From contig JAILLO010000086.1 of assembly GCA_024693105.1 (NCBI GenBank), forward strand, positions 1-40,822: a stretch of 40,822 nucleotides of DNA. Reading direction: 5' to 3'. This stretch comes from Clostridia bacterium. Lineage in GTDB: Bacteria > Bacillota > Clostridia > Peptostreptococcales > Anaerovoracaceae. The notes below the pieces were generated by a model. That model worked only from the letters and a program-made list of their open reading frames with translations. It had not been told where the DNA came from and ran no database searches. The position numbers and the translations under genes are program-made. Shown here in pieces: positions 24,069 through 32,960 of this stretch (within the stretch, counting starts at the first letter, position 1; every line of letters begins with the position of its first letter).

Positions 24069-24193
24069 AAATAAAATCCTTTCGGTTGTCACAGGCATAA
24101 ACCCACCGTCTCCGGGCTGTTGGCAGTTGACACTCCGACAAATATAATCATCTCCTCAGGCATTTATGCTTCGGGGGATGCGTATCTTAAAAA

Positions 24194-24217
24194 AGGCTGT
24201 GGAAAAAGCCACAGCCT
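24194..24217 (-). terminator. Rho-independent terminator of asnS
   Basis: A 9-bp perfect stem AGGCTGTGG/CCACAGCCT has a 6-base loop, followed by TTTTTT on the minus strand. It lies nine bases after the asnS stop codon. Confidence 0.9.
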
Positions 24218-24225
24218 CTTTGAAA

Positions 24226-25623
24226 TCAGAATTCAGCAGTTTTCGGAGTTCTTGGGAACGGCAGTACATCTCTGATATTGCCCATACCGGTAATATACAT
24301 GATAATGCGTTCAAAACCAAGTCCGTAACCTGCATGTTTAACTCCGCCGTATTTTCTTAAATCCATGTACCACCAGTAATCGGCAGGGTCCATGTCAAGT
24401 TCTCTGATACGGCTCTCAAGCACGTCAAAACGCTCTTCTCTCTGCGATCCGCCTATGATTTCTCCGACTCCCGGAACCAGAAGGTCGCAGGCGGCAACCG
24501 TCTTGTTATCGTCATTCAGGCGCATGTAGAAAGCTTTGATGTCCTTCGGATAATCGGTAACAAATACCGGTTTTTTGAAAATTTCTTCTGTAATATATCT
24601 CTCGTGCTCCGTCTGAAGGTCAATTCCCCATTCAACGGGATACTGGAATTCCTTTCCGGACTTGAGGAGAAGATCTACCGCCTCTGTATATGTAACTCTT
24701 GCAAAGTCAGAATTTACAATGTTGTTAAGGCGTTCAATCAGTCCCTTGTCAATAAAGCTGTTGAAGAACTGCATTTCTTCCGGCGCGTTTTCAAGAACAT
24801 AATTGATAATATATTTAATCATCGCCTCGGCAAGCTCCATATTGTCGGAAAGATCCGCAAAAGCAACTTCCGGCTCAATCATCCAGAACTCTGAGGCATG
24901 TCTTGCCGTATACGAATTTTCCGCACGGAAAGTCGGTCCGAAGGTGTATACGTTTCTGAAAGCCATGGCAAAGGTTTCGGCTTCAAGCTGTCCGCTTACG
25001 GTAAGGCTTGTTTCTTTCCCGAAGAAATCCTGAGTGTAATCAATCTTTCCCTCTTCATTTCTCGGAAGATCATCCATGTTAAGCGTTGTAACCCTGAACA
25101 TTTCTCCCGCGCCTTCACAGTCACTTCCGGTAATCAGAGGAGTGTGAACATATACAAATCCCTGCTCCTGGAAAAACTTGTGAATTGCGTATGCCACAAG
25201 CGATCTTACTCTGAAAACTGCCGAAAATGTATTGCTTCTCGGTCTTAAATGCGCGATTTCACGCAGGAATTCCAGACTGTGTCTCTTCTTCTGAAGAGGA
25301 TAATCAGGTGCTGAGCCTGCCTCAATCACTATGCGTGTTGCCTTGACCTCAAACGGCTGCTTTGCCTCAGGCGTAAGTTCGAGCTTTCCCTCAACCATGA
25401 GAGCCGCCGCAATCGGAGCCTTTGAAATCTCTGTATAATTCTGCAGGTTTTCCTGCTCGTAAACTACCTGTACGGATTTAAAAAATGTTCCGTCGTTTAA
25501 TTCAATAAAACCAAATTTGTTGGAATTTCTGTTGGTTCTGATCCAACCCCTGATAACAATATCCTTTCCGGCATATTCCTTCGTGTTCCTGAACAGCTGT
25601 CTGAGCTGTATGTCTTTTCCCAT
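24226..25623 (-). CDS. asnS: Asparaginyl-tRNA synthetase
   Basis: A 465-residue class IIb aminoacyl-tRNA synthetase. An N-terminal OB-fold anticodon-binding domain ([20 protein letters not shown]) is joined to the catalytic core. The core shows motif 2 [21 protein letters not shown] and motif 3 [20 protein letters not shown], ending [14 protein letters not shown]. The AsnRS signature and the MIEPE context distinguish it from AspRS and LysRS. AGGAG lies nine bases before the ATG. It is transcribed alone between a consensus promoter and a terminator, with no T-box leader. Confidence 0.96.
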   Translation of the reverse strand: MGKDIQLRQLFRNTKEYAGKDIVIRGWIRTNRNSNKFGFIELNDGTFFKSVQVVYEQENLQNYTEISKAPIAAALMVEGKLELTPEAKQPFEVKATRIVIEAGSAPDYPLQKKRHSLEFLREIAHLRPRSNTFSAVFRVRSLVAYAIHKFFQEQGFVYVHTPLITGSDCEGAGEMFRVTTLNMDDLPRNEEGKIDYTQDFFGKETSLTVSGQLEAETFAMAFRNVYTFGPTFRAENSYTARHASEFWMIEPEVAFADLSDNMELAEAMIKYIINYVLENAPEEMQFFNSFIDKGLIERLNNIVNSDFARVTYTEAVDLLLKSGKEFQYPVEWGIDLQTEHERYITEEIFKKPVFVTDYPKDIKAFYMRLNDDNKTVAACDLLVPGVGEIIGGSQREERFDVLESRIRELDMDPADYWWYMDLRKYGGVKHAGYGLGFERIIMYITGMGNIRDVLPFPRTPKTAEF

Positions 25624-25724
25624 AACTGTTTTCTCCTAATGTCATCAGACTCGGCCGCATCTCATCCCTTATGAAATGGCACAGCCTAAACGCCCTGTCA
25701 ATTTGCAACAGATGTGCAAACGAC

Positions 25725-25753
25725 ATTTTATAAGAAATTCGTCAAAATTTCAA
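25725..25753 (-). promoter_or_regulatory. Sigma-A-type promoter of asnS
   Basis: On the minus strand TTGAAA (25748-25753) and TAAAAT (25725-25730) are 17 bases apart, giving a leader of roughly 95 bases. Confidence 0.7.
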
Positions 25754-25782
25754 GTCCTGTTCACACTGCTGCGCAAAAAATT

Positions 25783-26079
25783 CTATACAAGCTTTAAAAT
25801 ATTAATAAAGCCCGTTATTTCAAGTACCTCCCGGATAGATTCATTTGCATTCCTGATAATCATGCTGCCCTGCTTGTTCATCATTTTCTGGCATGCAAGA
25901 AGAAGCCTCAGTCCGGCGGACGAAATATATTCAAGTGCCGCAAAATCAAGTTCCAGCTCACCGATGTCCGGTGTTATGGTTTTGATTTCCTTTTCAAATT
26001 CAGGCGCACTGACCGTATCAAGCCGCCCTTCAATCGCTATCAGCAGTTTCCCTGGTGTCTGTTCTTTTTTAATGTTCAT
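25783..26079 (-). CDS. STAS-domain anti-sigma factor antagonist (RsbV/SpoIIAA-like)
   Basis: A 98-residue single STAS domain. It begins MNIKKEQTPGKLLIAIEGRLDT and contains the conserved phospho-acceptor region FAALEYISSAGLRLLLA, whose serine is the target of RsbW-type kinases. The ATG at 26077-26079 has GGAGGG directly upstream; an additional 25 open codons were rejected. It lies 67 bases downstream of the predicted kinase gene, forming a partner-switch pair. No sigma factor gene is adjacent, so the final target cannot be told. Confidence 0.88.
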   Translation of the reverse strand: MNIKKEQTPGKLLIAIEGRLDTVSAPEFEKEIKTITPDIGELELDFAALEYISSAGLRLLLACQKMMNKQGSMIIRNANESIREVLEITGFINILKLV

Positions 26080-26146
26080 TTTTCCCTCCAAAAGCAATAA
26101 GTCTTTTGCCTTCTGTATTTTCCCTGTCTGCAAAGAAGCAAAATAC

Positions 26147-26533
26147 TTATGCAACCTTTATTTTGATTCTGATAACGTTTTCGTTCTGCTCGTATGCATA
26201 CTGAAAATCCGCTACCATATTCTTGACCATAAAAATACCGAGTCCTCCCACCGGCCGTTCCTCGGTCTCGAGTGTCAAATCCGGGTCCTCTTTTTCAAGG
26301 GGATTGTATTGAACACCGTCGTCGCGGAATTCCATGCAGAGGAAATCTCCGTCCAGTTCACAGTCAATACTTGCAAAGCTTGCACCGCTGTAATAAACGA
26401 TATTTGAATATATTTCATCGAATACAATATGACCGGTAGCGTCCGCCTTCATTGGAATCTCGAGTTCTTCGAAGCGTTCATCCAGATATCTGCTGACTTC
26501 CTCCATTGTCTCCTTTTTAGGTACAACTTTCAT
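26147..26533 (-). CDS. GHKL ATPase, RsbW-like anti-sigma/serine kinase
   Basis: A 128-residue HATPase_c domain protein. The N-box FDEIYSNIVYYS, the G1 box FRDDGVQYNP and the G2 box GGLGIFMVKNM are all seen, as in RsbW/SpoIIAB kinases, which phosphorylate a STAS partner and bind a client. The ATG at 26531-26533 has GGGAG six bases upstream. It is transcribed from the promoter at 26654-26682, ahead of the STAS gene. Similar kinase-STAS pairs in Clostridia are often stand-alone and may regulate targets other than sigma factors. Confidence 0.86.
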   Translation of the reverse strand: MKVVPKKETMEEVSRYLDERFEELEIPMKADATGHIVFDEIYSNIVYYSGASFASIDCELDGDFLCMEFRDDGVQYNPLEKEDPDLTLETEERPVGGLGIFMVKNMVADFQYAYEQNENVIRIKIKVA

Positions 26534-26653
26534 ACAATTCTCCCTTTTCCCCGACAAAGTCCGCACAGACAATGCCAAAGTTCAAAAATAAACCTTCCGA
26601 AAGCCTGTCCGAATCCGGAAAAGCTGTAGTAACGGCGGAAAACTTTCTCTGTA

Positions 26654-26682
26654 ATTATAACAGAACATACCGCCTTTTGCAA
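26654..26682 (-). promoter_or_regulatory. Promoter of the kinase-STAS pair with palindrome over the -35
   Basis: On the minus strand TTGCAA (26677-26682) and TATAAT (26654-26659) are 17 bases apart. The -35 is the centre of a 12-bp palindrome CTTTTGCAAAAG (26674-26685), a possible operator. The leader to the first start codon is about 110 bases. Confidence 0.6.
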
Positions 26683-26716
26683 AAGACGCTGCATTATTTG
26701 AAAGAAGTTTAATGAT

Positions 26717-27118
26717 TCAGGCGCGGCTGCGTTCAAGAATATCGTCAAGGATTTCAATTGCATCATTAATCCTTGCGTTGCAGTGCTCATGCTTGTTTCC
26801 CCCTGCCGCAGCATTTGCGGCGAGCAGATCCCTGCAGGCGATAAGGCCGTTGTTGCGTTCTTTAAAACGCCTCATCAGCTCTGTCGCAGCCGAGGGAGAT
26901 TCAACACCCGAAGCTCCGAGAACCATAAGGGCCGCACTTACGGCTCCGCAGATACCGCCGTGACGCATCCCACCGCCAAAATGAGCTGCGAGCCCCGCCG
27001 CAAGCTTTTCATCAAGTCCCGTTTCATCCGCAAACGTTCTGAGAATTGTCTGGGCACAGTTTTTTGAGGTTGTGTCTTCTTTCCTGATTTCAGAAGCGCG
27101 TTCTTTATGTTTTGACAT
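26717..27118 (-). CDS. C_GCAxxG_C_C family protein, probable redox-related
   Basis: A 133-residue protein matching the C_GCAxxG_C_C family. A first Cys is in KNCAQTIL, followed by the core GGGMRHGGICGAVSAALMVLG, a later Cys in GLIACRDLLAA and a final one in KHEHCNARI. Family members are suspected to bind metal or act in redox chemistry, but no biochemical function is established. The Cys spacing looks complete here. The start codon at 27116-27118 has only a weak GGTGG upstream. It lies upstream of, and in the same direction as, the partner-switch pair, which however has its own promoter. Confidence 0.8.
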   Translation of the reverse strand: MSKHKERASEIRKEDTTSKNCAQTILRTFADETGLDEKLAAGLAAHFGGGMRHGGICGAVSAALMVLGASGVESPSAATELMRRFKERNNGLIACRDLLAANAAAGGNKHEHCNARINDAIEILDDILERSRA

Positions 27119-27423
27119 TGTACCACCATTTTTAACTTTCTTTGTTAATTACTTAAATGCCTTTTCGGCATAAGGTTTTCGCTATATTTTACATCATCTC
27201 ATATATATCACGCAAGCACCGGCAGCTCTGCTCCGCATTTATACGGATTATAATTATGGGACATTTGTTATTATTACAGAATATAGCAAATTATTCCGAA
27301 AATTGATGCATTTCTTTCGCCGGCATGTTAGAATATAGATAAGTTTTGTTTATAGGGGTTAAAACACAATAGCATGCAGTACACATTCTGCAGGAAAGGG
27401 TTACATTTTAAAAGGGTTAGAGT
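27119..27423. other. Intergenic region between divergent genes
   Basis: This 305-base AT-rich gap separates the C_GCAxxG_C_C gene (minus) from the GGDEF-EAL gene (plus). For the plus strand a TGTTAGAAT extended -10 is present near 27326-27334. A small hairpin ATGCC-TTTTC-GGCAT lies near 27157-27171. No riboswitch, repeat or RNA gene was recognised. Confidence 0.4.
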
Positions 27424-30400
27424 TTGGAACCAGATAAGAAAAATCAAAATCACATATATGAAGATGCCGGCAGCATCTCCATACAGAGTATTCCTTTTGC
27501 GGTTTGCCGGGTGATAATTGACGATAAGCTGACTATTATTGCCGCAAACGATGCGTTTTATTCGCTTTTCGCAATTAACGAAACCCGGCTGACATCTGCA
27601 CAAGGATTTTCACTTTACAATATCATTCATGAACGTGAATACGCAAAGCTCCAAATGCAGCTGAAAAAAAATATTTCTTCCGGCTTTTCCTTTGAAACCA
27701 CAATCAGATTTAACCGCAAGGAATCTTCAGCAGCGCGCCTCTTCACAAAGGTTTCCGTATCCGGCTCCTTTGCAAATATTTTTTTCAAGGAAGATTCAAA
27801 CAACTTTACGGGAGAATGCCGCTCCGAATCATCCAGAGGAACACTTTCTTTCCTCTACGATCCGCAAAAGAGGCGGGCGGTTCTTTCAGTCGGTCTTGCC
27901 GATCTTCTTCATCTGCCCGAAACTGTTGAAAATTTCGAAGATATTTTAGTTACCTGGGGGAGAGTCTCAGTAGAATCTCTTGCCCGGATAGTTTCATTTT
28001 TTGAACAAATACGCGGAGGAGAAAGAAACGGTACAACAGTTATACGTTTAAGCAGCGGTAACTGGTTGAAAATGGACTTTGCAATCCTGACAAAGGAAAC
28101 CTCCGGATTCAAAAAAGTTCTCGTCAATTGCGAGGACATTACCGAAAAGCGTGAAAAGGAAATGGCATATGCCAAGTGGTACCAGGTTTACAAAGCTCTG
28201 GACGAAAAAAACTTTAACTATTACGAATTTAATGTTACGAGCAATTTCTTTGAACGCATGGAAGGCGCCATGATTCCCGTTGACGACAGCCTTCCGATAT
28301 CGACCTGCACAGAATGTATAGAGCATTATGCAAGTTCCTATGTAATTGAAGAAGACCGTGAAAAGCTTCTCGATTTTCTCTCAAGGGAAAGACTTATTCT
28401 GACATTCAACCGCGATATTACATATCAGTCTGCGGAAATACGCCTGAAAAACAATTTCGGTGGGTCTTTCTGGGTTCTTATGACTCTTCAGCTTCTCAAG
28501 GACAGTTACAATGACGATATTCGTGCCTGTCTCCTTGTCAAAAACATTGACAAGGAAAAGTCGTTTGAGATTGAAATACAGGAAAGAGCAAATCTGGATA
28601 TTCTCACAGGTGCCCTCAACAGAGGCGCTGCCATTCAGTCGATTACAAACATCATTCACTCGTGCGACACAGCTTCAAGACATGCGATTCTCATGCTTGA
28701 TGTGGACAGCTTCAAAAAAATCAACGACAAACTCGGGCACAGCACCGGAGACAGAATTCTTCAAAAGCTTGTGCTTGATATAAAAACGGTTCTTCGCGAA
28801 GGTGACATCATCGGACGAATAGGCGGTGACGAATTTATTATATGCATGAAAAACATGCCAAGCGAAGATACAATGGGCATTATGCAAAAGCGTGTAGATG
28901 CTCTGCGCGAACGAGCTTATCACCGTATCAAAAGCAAAGTCAGCATTTCCATAAGTATCGGCATCGCGATATTCCCCGATAACGGTACGACCTTTGACGA
29001 TTTGTACAAGAAAGCGGACACCGCGCTTTATGCTGCAAAGGCAAACGGCAAAAACACATATAAATTCTATTCGGAAGAGCTTGGAGAAATAGACAAAAGC
29101 GCAGAAAAGAAAAAAGGCAAATCCGTTGATATCGAAGCATTAACCGCGACGCGGCTTGCGGATTCCGAATATTCAAAGGATGGTTACGATCTTCTGACAG
29201 GCTCGCCCGGATATATTTCCTTCAAAAATACCGTTACAAATACTCTTTCAAGAAAATCAGACTCCGACACTTATATAATCCAGGTCTATACACTGAAGGA
29301 TTTTAAATTTATTACGGATATTCTGGGGCATGAGAAGGCTGATACCATTTTGCAGCGCCTTGCGAAATTAATTGCCGGCGCACTTCGTGAATCCGAAAGT
29401 TTCACACGTATAGATTCTGACTCTTTTGCGGTTTTCAGCCATTTCGACAGTGATTTGCTTATCAACGAAAATCTGTCGGATATTGTCAGTCACATCTCAC
29501 AATATGCAGAAATCGGCGGGGAAAATTTCACTCTCGAGATTGCCTGCGGCTATTCGATTATCGACGGAAGCAAAGATATCGCTCCGGAGGAGTACCTTAA
29601 AAACGCAAAAACAGCATGTCTTTATGCAAAAAAGCTGTCCGGAAACGCGTCGATATGCTACAGCGAAACAATGAGCAGACAGATGCTTCGCGAAAAAGAA
29701 TTCGAAGCGGAAATGAAAGATGCACTTTATGAAAGACAGTTTAAAATATTCCTGCAGCCGCAAATTTCGCTTCAAAGCGGCCGGCGTACGGTTGAAACCG
29801 CAGAGGCCCTTGTAAGATGGCTCAAAATTGACGAAAGCGTAATTATGCCAAACGAATTTATCAGGCTTTTTGAAAAGAACGGTTTTGTATATCAGCTGGA
29901 CAAATACGTTCTGGAAGAAATTTGCAGATATCTGTGTGAAAGAATCGCAGCAGGCAAAAGGCCGCTTCGTATTTCGATGAACATCTCAAAGGTCACACTT
30001 TACAAAAGCAGCTTCATAAACGATTTCAAAACCATAAAGCAGAAATACCGCATTCCGTCCGGTCTTCTTGAAGTTGAATGCAGTGAGGTTGTTTTTTCAA
30101 GCAGTGCCAAAAGAGCGGCCGAAATTCTTTCGGCTCTTCAGGAAGAAGGCTTCAGCATTTCACTTGACAATTTCGGTACGGGCGGAGCCTCTCTTAATCT
30201 TCTTAAGAGCATGCATGTAAACAAGCTCAAGCTCGATCTTGCCGCATTCGGCCCGGATATTTCAAACAAGCGCAATGCAGCCATCATTTCGAGCATAATA
30301 GGTATGGCAAAGCAGCTTCAGATACATGTAGTGGCCGAAAGCGTCGAAAACGAAGCACAAATGAACATCCTGAAGGAACTGGGATGCGATGCCGCTCAGG

Positions 30401-30468
30401 GACACATTTTCGGAAAGGCATTTCCTGCCGGGGACTTTGACACTGTGGCAGCCAATCTGCTGAAATAA
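27424..30468 (+). CDS. PAS-GGDEF-GGDEF(degenerate)-EAL cyclic di-GMP signalling protein
   Basis: A 1014-residue cytosolic protein without clear membrane segments. A PAS-like N-terminus (about 20-130) leads, through further sensor-like sequence, to a first GGDEF domain. That domain has intact RIGGDEF near residue 466, preceded by an inhibitory RxxD site (REGD). A second GGDEF fold (about 585-735) has RIDSDSF in place of the motif and cannot be a cyclase. A C-terminal EAL domain (about 760-1010) keeps AEALVRW, EVECSE and AESVEN but has LDNFGTG where active enzymes have DDFGTG. Diguanylate cyclase activity is likely; phosphodiesterase activity is doubtful. The start is TTG at 27424 with AAGGG eight bases upstream; the PAS domain needs this upstream start. 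Confidence 0.88.
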   Translation: MEPDKKNQNHIYEDAGSISIQSIPFAVCRVIIDDKLTIIAANDAFYSLFAINETRLTSAQGFSLYNIIHEREYAKLQMQLKKNISSGFSFETTIRFNRKESSAARLFTKVSVSGSFANIFFKEDSNNFTGECRSESSRGTLSFLYDPQKRRAVLSVGLADLLHLPETVENFEDILVTWGRVSVESLARIVSFFEQIRGGERNGTTVIRLSSGNWLKMDFAILTKETSGFKKVLVNCEDITEKREKEMAYAKWYQVYKALDEKNFNYYEFNVTSNFFERMEGAMIPVDDSLPISTCTECIEHYASSYVIEEDREKLLDFLSRERLILTFNRDITYQSAEIRLKNNFGGSFWVLMTLQLLKDSYNDDIRACLLVKNIDKEKSFEIEIQERANLDILTGALNRGAAIQSITNIIHSCDTASRHAILMLDVDSFKKINDKLGHSTGDRILQKLVLDIKTVLREGDIIGRIGGDEFIICMKNMPSEDTMGIMQKRVDALRERAYHRIKSKVSISISIGIAIFPDNGTTFDDLYKKADTALYAAKANGKNTYKFYSEELGEIDKSAEKKKGKSVDIEALTATRLADSEYSKDGYDLLTGSPGYISFKNTVTNTLSRKSDSDTYIIQVYTLKDFKFITDILGHEKADTILQRLAKLIAGALRESESFTRIDSDSFAVFSHFDSDLLINENLSDIVSHISQYAEIGGENFTLEIACGYSIIDGSKDIAPEEYLKNAKTACLYAKKLSGNASICYSETMSRQMLREKEFEAEMKDALYERQFKIFLQPQISLQSGRRTVETAEALVRWLKIDESVIMPNEFIRLFEKNGFVYQLDKYVLEEICRYLCERIAAGKRPLRISMNISKVTLYKSSFINDFKTIKQKYRIPSGLLEVECSEVVFSSSAKRAAEILSALQEEGFSISLDNFGTGGASLNLLKSMHVNKLKLDLAAFGPDISNKRNAAIISSIIGMAKQLQIHVVAESVENEAQMNILKELGCDAAQGHIFGKAFPAGDFDTVAANLLK

Positions 30469-30643
30469 GTCCTCCGGCTTTGCAGCTTCCGCTGCCTTGA
30501 CCACCGAAAGCGTCAGCCATGCAAAGGCATTCCCGACAGTCTTCGAAATCCGCCTTAAATCAAAACCGGAAATTCTGAAAAACGGCACAAAACGCCATAG
30601 AATTTAAGCAAAAAACATATCAAAAATTAACGGGAAACAACCT

Positions 30644-30672
30644 TTGACAAATCATTGCTCCTGGTATATAAT
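30644..30672 (+). promoter_or_regulatory. Consensus sigma-A promoter of tRNA-Arg
   Basis: TTGACA (30644-30649) and TATAAT (30667-30672) are separated by exactly 17 bases, a perfect consensus. The predicted start lies about 17 bases before the tRNA. The preceding stretch 30469-30643 holds no recognised feature. Confidence 0.9.
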
Positions 30673-30695
30673 CATTAACTGTGAGCAATTTATAT

Positions 30696-30771
30696 GCGCG
30701 TGTAGCTCAATGGATAGAGTAACTGACTACGAATCAGCAGGTTGGGCGTTCGAATCGCTTCACGCGCACCA
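30696..30771 (+). tRNA. tRNA-Arg (anticodon ACG)
   Basis: Acceptor strands GCGCGTG and CACGCGC pair, with an encoded CCA end. The anticodon loop CTACGAA carries ACG, the arginine CGN reader normally deaminated to ICG. The T-loop TTCGAAT is present, but its stem GGGCG/CGCTT contains two G-T pairs. It is a solitary tRNA gene with its own promoter and terminator. Confidence 0.95.
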
Positions 30772-30782
30772 AACACTTGAAA

Positions 30783-30810
30783 CCGCTCACTCTCGTAAGA
30801 GGGTGAGCGG
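30783..30810 (+). terminator. Rho-independent terminator of tRNA-Arg
   Basis: CCGCTCACTCTC pairs with GAGGGTGAGCGG (one G-T pair) around a GTAA tetraloop and is followed by TTTTTT. It lies 12 bases after the tRNA. Confidence 0.92.
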
Positions 30811-30884
30811 TTTTTTAATTTTCTCATATCTGAACCTTCCGACATGCACGCATCACCGGGGACAGTCGTTTGACGATGTCATCC

Positions 30885-30927
30885 GTTTCATGAAACAGTT
30901 GAAACTTCGACTCTTTTTTTGTATAAT
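30885..30927 (+). promoter_or_regulatory. Promoter of the cation antiporter gene with upstream palindrome
   Basis: TTGAAA (30899-30904) and TATAAT (30922-30927) are 17 bases apart. The 12-bp palindrome GTTTCATGAAAC (30885-30896) ends two bases before the -35 box and could be an operator. The start codon follows about 55 bases after the predicted transcription start. Confidence 0.65.
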
Positions 30928-30987
30928 TTTTCTTGCATATTAATAATATTTATATATTTTATTTTCACGAAAATACAGGAGAGATTA

Positions 30988-31935
30988 ATGACAGTTTTTA
31001 TTCAGATAGCCATTCTTATAATAGGATTTGTACTTCTTGTAAAAGGTGCCGACTTTTTCGTTGACGGTGCTGCCGGACTTGCAAAACGGATGGGAATTCC
31101 CGAGCTGGTGGTAGGACTTACCATTGTTGCGATGGGGACAAGCGCACCCGAAGCCGCAGTAAGTATCACCGCTGCCTTCAAAGAAAACGCCGACATAGCA
31201 ATAGGCAATGTTATCGGCAGCAATATCCTGAATATTTTTGTTATTCTCGGTCTTGCCGCACTTATCATTCCGATTGCCGTATCAAATTCCACCATCAAAT
31301 ACGAGCTTCCTTTTATGGTTCTTATAACCGGTATTTTTCTGGCACTTGGTTATGACGGCGTTATCAGCAGACCTGACGGTGCCGTTTTATGGCTTGCGTT
31401 CCTTATCTATCTCGGATACCTTTTTATTATGACAAGAAACAGCGAACAGCCCAAAGAGTCTGAAGGTATAACGATTCCAAAGGCCCTCCTTCTGACGCTT
31501 ATAGGTCTTCTTATGATTATATTCGGCAGCGACAAAACAGTTGATGCCGCTTCTGAAATTGCAAAAATTCTGGGAATGAGTGAGCGTTTCATCGGTCTTA
31601 CCATTGTGGCACTCGGAACTTCCCTGCCCGAACTTGTAACCTCCGTAACCGCAGCCCACAAAGGCAGTGCGGACATTGCAATCGGCAATATCGTAGGCAG
31701 CAACGTCTTCAACGTTCTCTTTGTTTTGGGCACATCTGCTCTTATAATTCCGATTAATTTCATGCCGGTATTCAGACTTGATGCAGTGGTTGCCATCGCC
31801 GCAAGTATTCTGCTGCTTGTCTGCTGCCTCAACAGACGTCTCGGCAGACGCTCCGGAGCAATACTTCTGACCTGCTATATCTTATACTTTTTCTTTATAG
31901 TGCTGGGAATCGGGGCAAAGCCTCCGGTACTCTAA
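30988..31935 (+). CDS. CaCA-family calcium/sodium:proton antiporter (YrbG-like)
   Basis: A 315-residue integral membrane protein with about ten hydrophobic segments and the internal duplication of Ca2+/cation antiporters. The two alpha repeats are VAMGTSAPEAAVSITAA with GNVIGSNILNIF, and VALGTSLPELVTSVTAA with GNIVGSNVFNVLF, which form the ion-binding site. It probably exports Ca2+ in exchange for Na+ or H+ across the cytoplasmic membrane. The ATG at 30988 with AGGAGAG was chosen over an ATG 69 bases upstream that lies within the leader. It is monocistronic and convergent with the exonuclease gene, only ten bases away, with no obvious terminator between. Confidence 0.93.
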   Translation: MTVFIQIAILIIGFVLLVKGADFFVDGAAGLAKRMGIPELVVGLTIVAMGTSAPEAAVSITAAFKENADIAIGNVIGSNILNIFVILGLAALIIPIAVSNSTIKYELPFMVLITGIFLALGYDGVISRPDGAVLWLAFLIYLGYLFIMTRNSEQPKESEGITIPKALLLTLIGLLMIIFGSDKTVDAASEIAKILGMSERFIGLTIVALGTSLPELVTSVTAAHKGSADIAIGNIVGSNVFNVLFVLGTSALIIPINFMPVFRLDAVVAIAASILLLVCCLNRRLGRRSGAILLTCYILYFFFIVLGIGAKPPVL

Positions 31936-31945
31936 ACGGTAGTCT

Positions 31946-32959
31946 TCAGCAGTTCCCGCAGATTTCCGCAGCAAGTCCGGTCAGTTGCGCGGCAAGCATA
32001 TTTACCGCTTCAAAATTCTTTTTTCCCTCATCTGCAAGTACAAGGTAATTCTCCGCAAACGCCGGCAGTTTTTCAACTTTATCCTTATTCCTGATTTTGT
32101 ACAGGTCGGCAAAAATAATCTTGTTTTTCTTCAAAAGAGGCAGTGTAATCTCGAAACTTTTCGCGGCCGCATTAAAACACATTTCCACCGGTACCTCATC
32201 GTTTGACATCATGACGAAATCGGTGCAGTCACGGCATTGTTTTCCGCGTACGCAAAATCTTCCGCCTTTAAAGCCGATTTCCGTAATTACAAGGTCATTC
32301 ACCATGAAACCGTATTTCGACATTGCCCTGTGAAAATCAGTCTTTTCTATCACCTTCAAAAGTCTGTACAGCTGCAGCACATCGTCATGATTGTGAGGCA
32401 GAATTTTATGCCTCAGATCTTTAAGCTCTTCGCCGCGCTCGTATGCGCCTGCATATCTGAAATAAAGCTGAACGCTTATACCTCCGTCAATTTCGTCCTC
32501 GCGTGTCTGCCATAATCCCATGAAGTTTTCAAGCGTGGGCTGCTTCAGATTCGGCAGTCTGCTTCTCAGATCCGAAAAATTGTTCACAAGCCGGTAAAGG
32601 TCCAGATTGTACGGCAATGTAAAGCCTTCCAGTCCGTGATGCTGCAGCCTGCTCTGCAGAAAAGGAATGTCAAAGCGCCCTCCGTTGTATGTTATTACAT
32701 AATCAAGAGGAGTAATAAGCTCCATATACTTTTGAAGCGCCTCTGCTTCTTCTTCCTGCGTTTCGGCAAAAATCTGATGCATCACAAAACGGCCCTCTGA
32801 AAAAACCAGAAGGCCACCGAGTACAAATCCCGCATATTTTGGGCTCAGTCCCGTAGTCTCAATGTCAAGGACTCCAAAAGCCGCATTTTTACTGAAATAC
32901 TCATGAAAAACTTTCGAATCGAAATTCTCAAAGCTTTCCTCATTTTTTGTGATATAAAT
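31946..32959 (-). CDS. YprB-like DEDDh 3'-5' exonuclease, apparent ATT start
   Basis: A ribonuclease H-like exonuclease of the YprB type (COG3359), 337 residues if begun at ATT (32957-32959). The three exonuclease motifs are GVLDIETTGLS (D32, E34), YNGGRFDIPFL and PHNHDDVLQL (His and Asp), so the active site is complete only if translation begins upstream of the first conventional start, a GTG at 32785. The frame upstream has no ATG, GTG or TTG before an in-frame stop. GAGG eight bases before the ATT, and the upstream gene's stop codon one base away, support coupled initiation at ATT. A C-terminal cysteine cluster (CVRGKQCRDC) is also present. A frameshift or sequencing error near the start is the alternative. 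Confidence 0.75.
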   Translation of the reverse strand: MYITKNEESFENFDSKVFHEYFSKNAAFGVLDIETTGLSPKYAGFVLGGLLVFSEGRFVMHQIFAETQEEEAEALQKYMELITPLDYVITYNGGRFDIPFLQSRLQHHGLEGFTLPYNLDLYRLVNNFSDLRSRLPNLKQPTLENFMGLWQTREDEIDGGISVQLYFRYAGAYERGEELKDLRHKILPHNHDDVLQLYRLLKVIEKTDFHRAMSKYGFMVNDLVITEIGFKGGRFCVRGKQCRDCTDFVMMSNDEVPVEMCFNAAAKSFEITLPLLKKNKIIFADLYKIRNKDKVEKLPAFAENYLVLADEGKKNFEAVNMLAAQLTGLAAEICGNC

Positions 32960-32960
32960 T

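Noticed and set aside
25624-25782. T-box leaders ahead of asnS, cysS and proS
   Set aside because: No AGGGTGG-type T-box sequence or specifier stem was seen upstream of any of the three synthetase genes.
26530-26814. Minus-strand 94-codon frame overlapping the C_GCAxxG_C_C gene and the kinase start
   Set aside because: It overlaps two supported genes and a consensus promoter in a different frame and has no recognisable domain.
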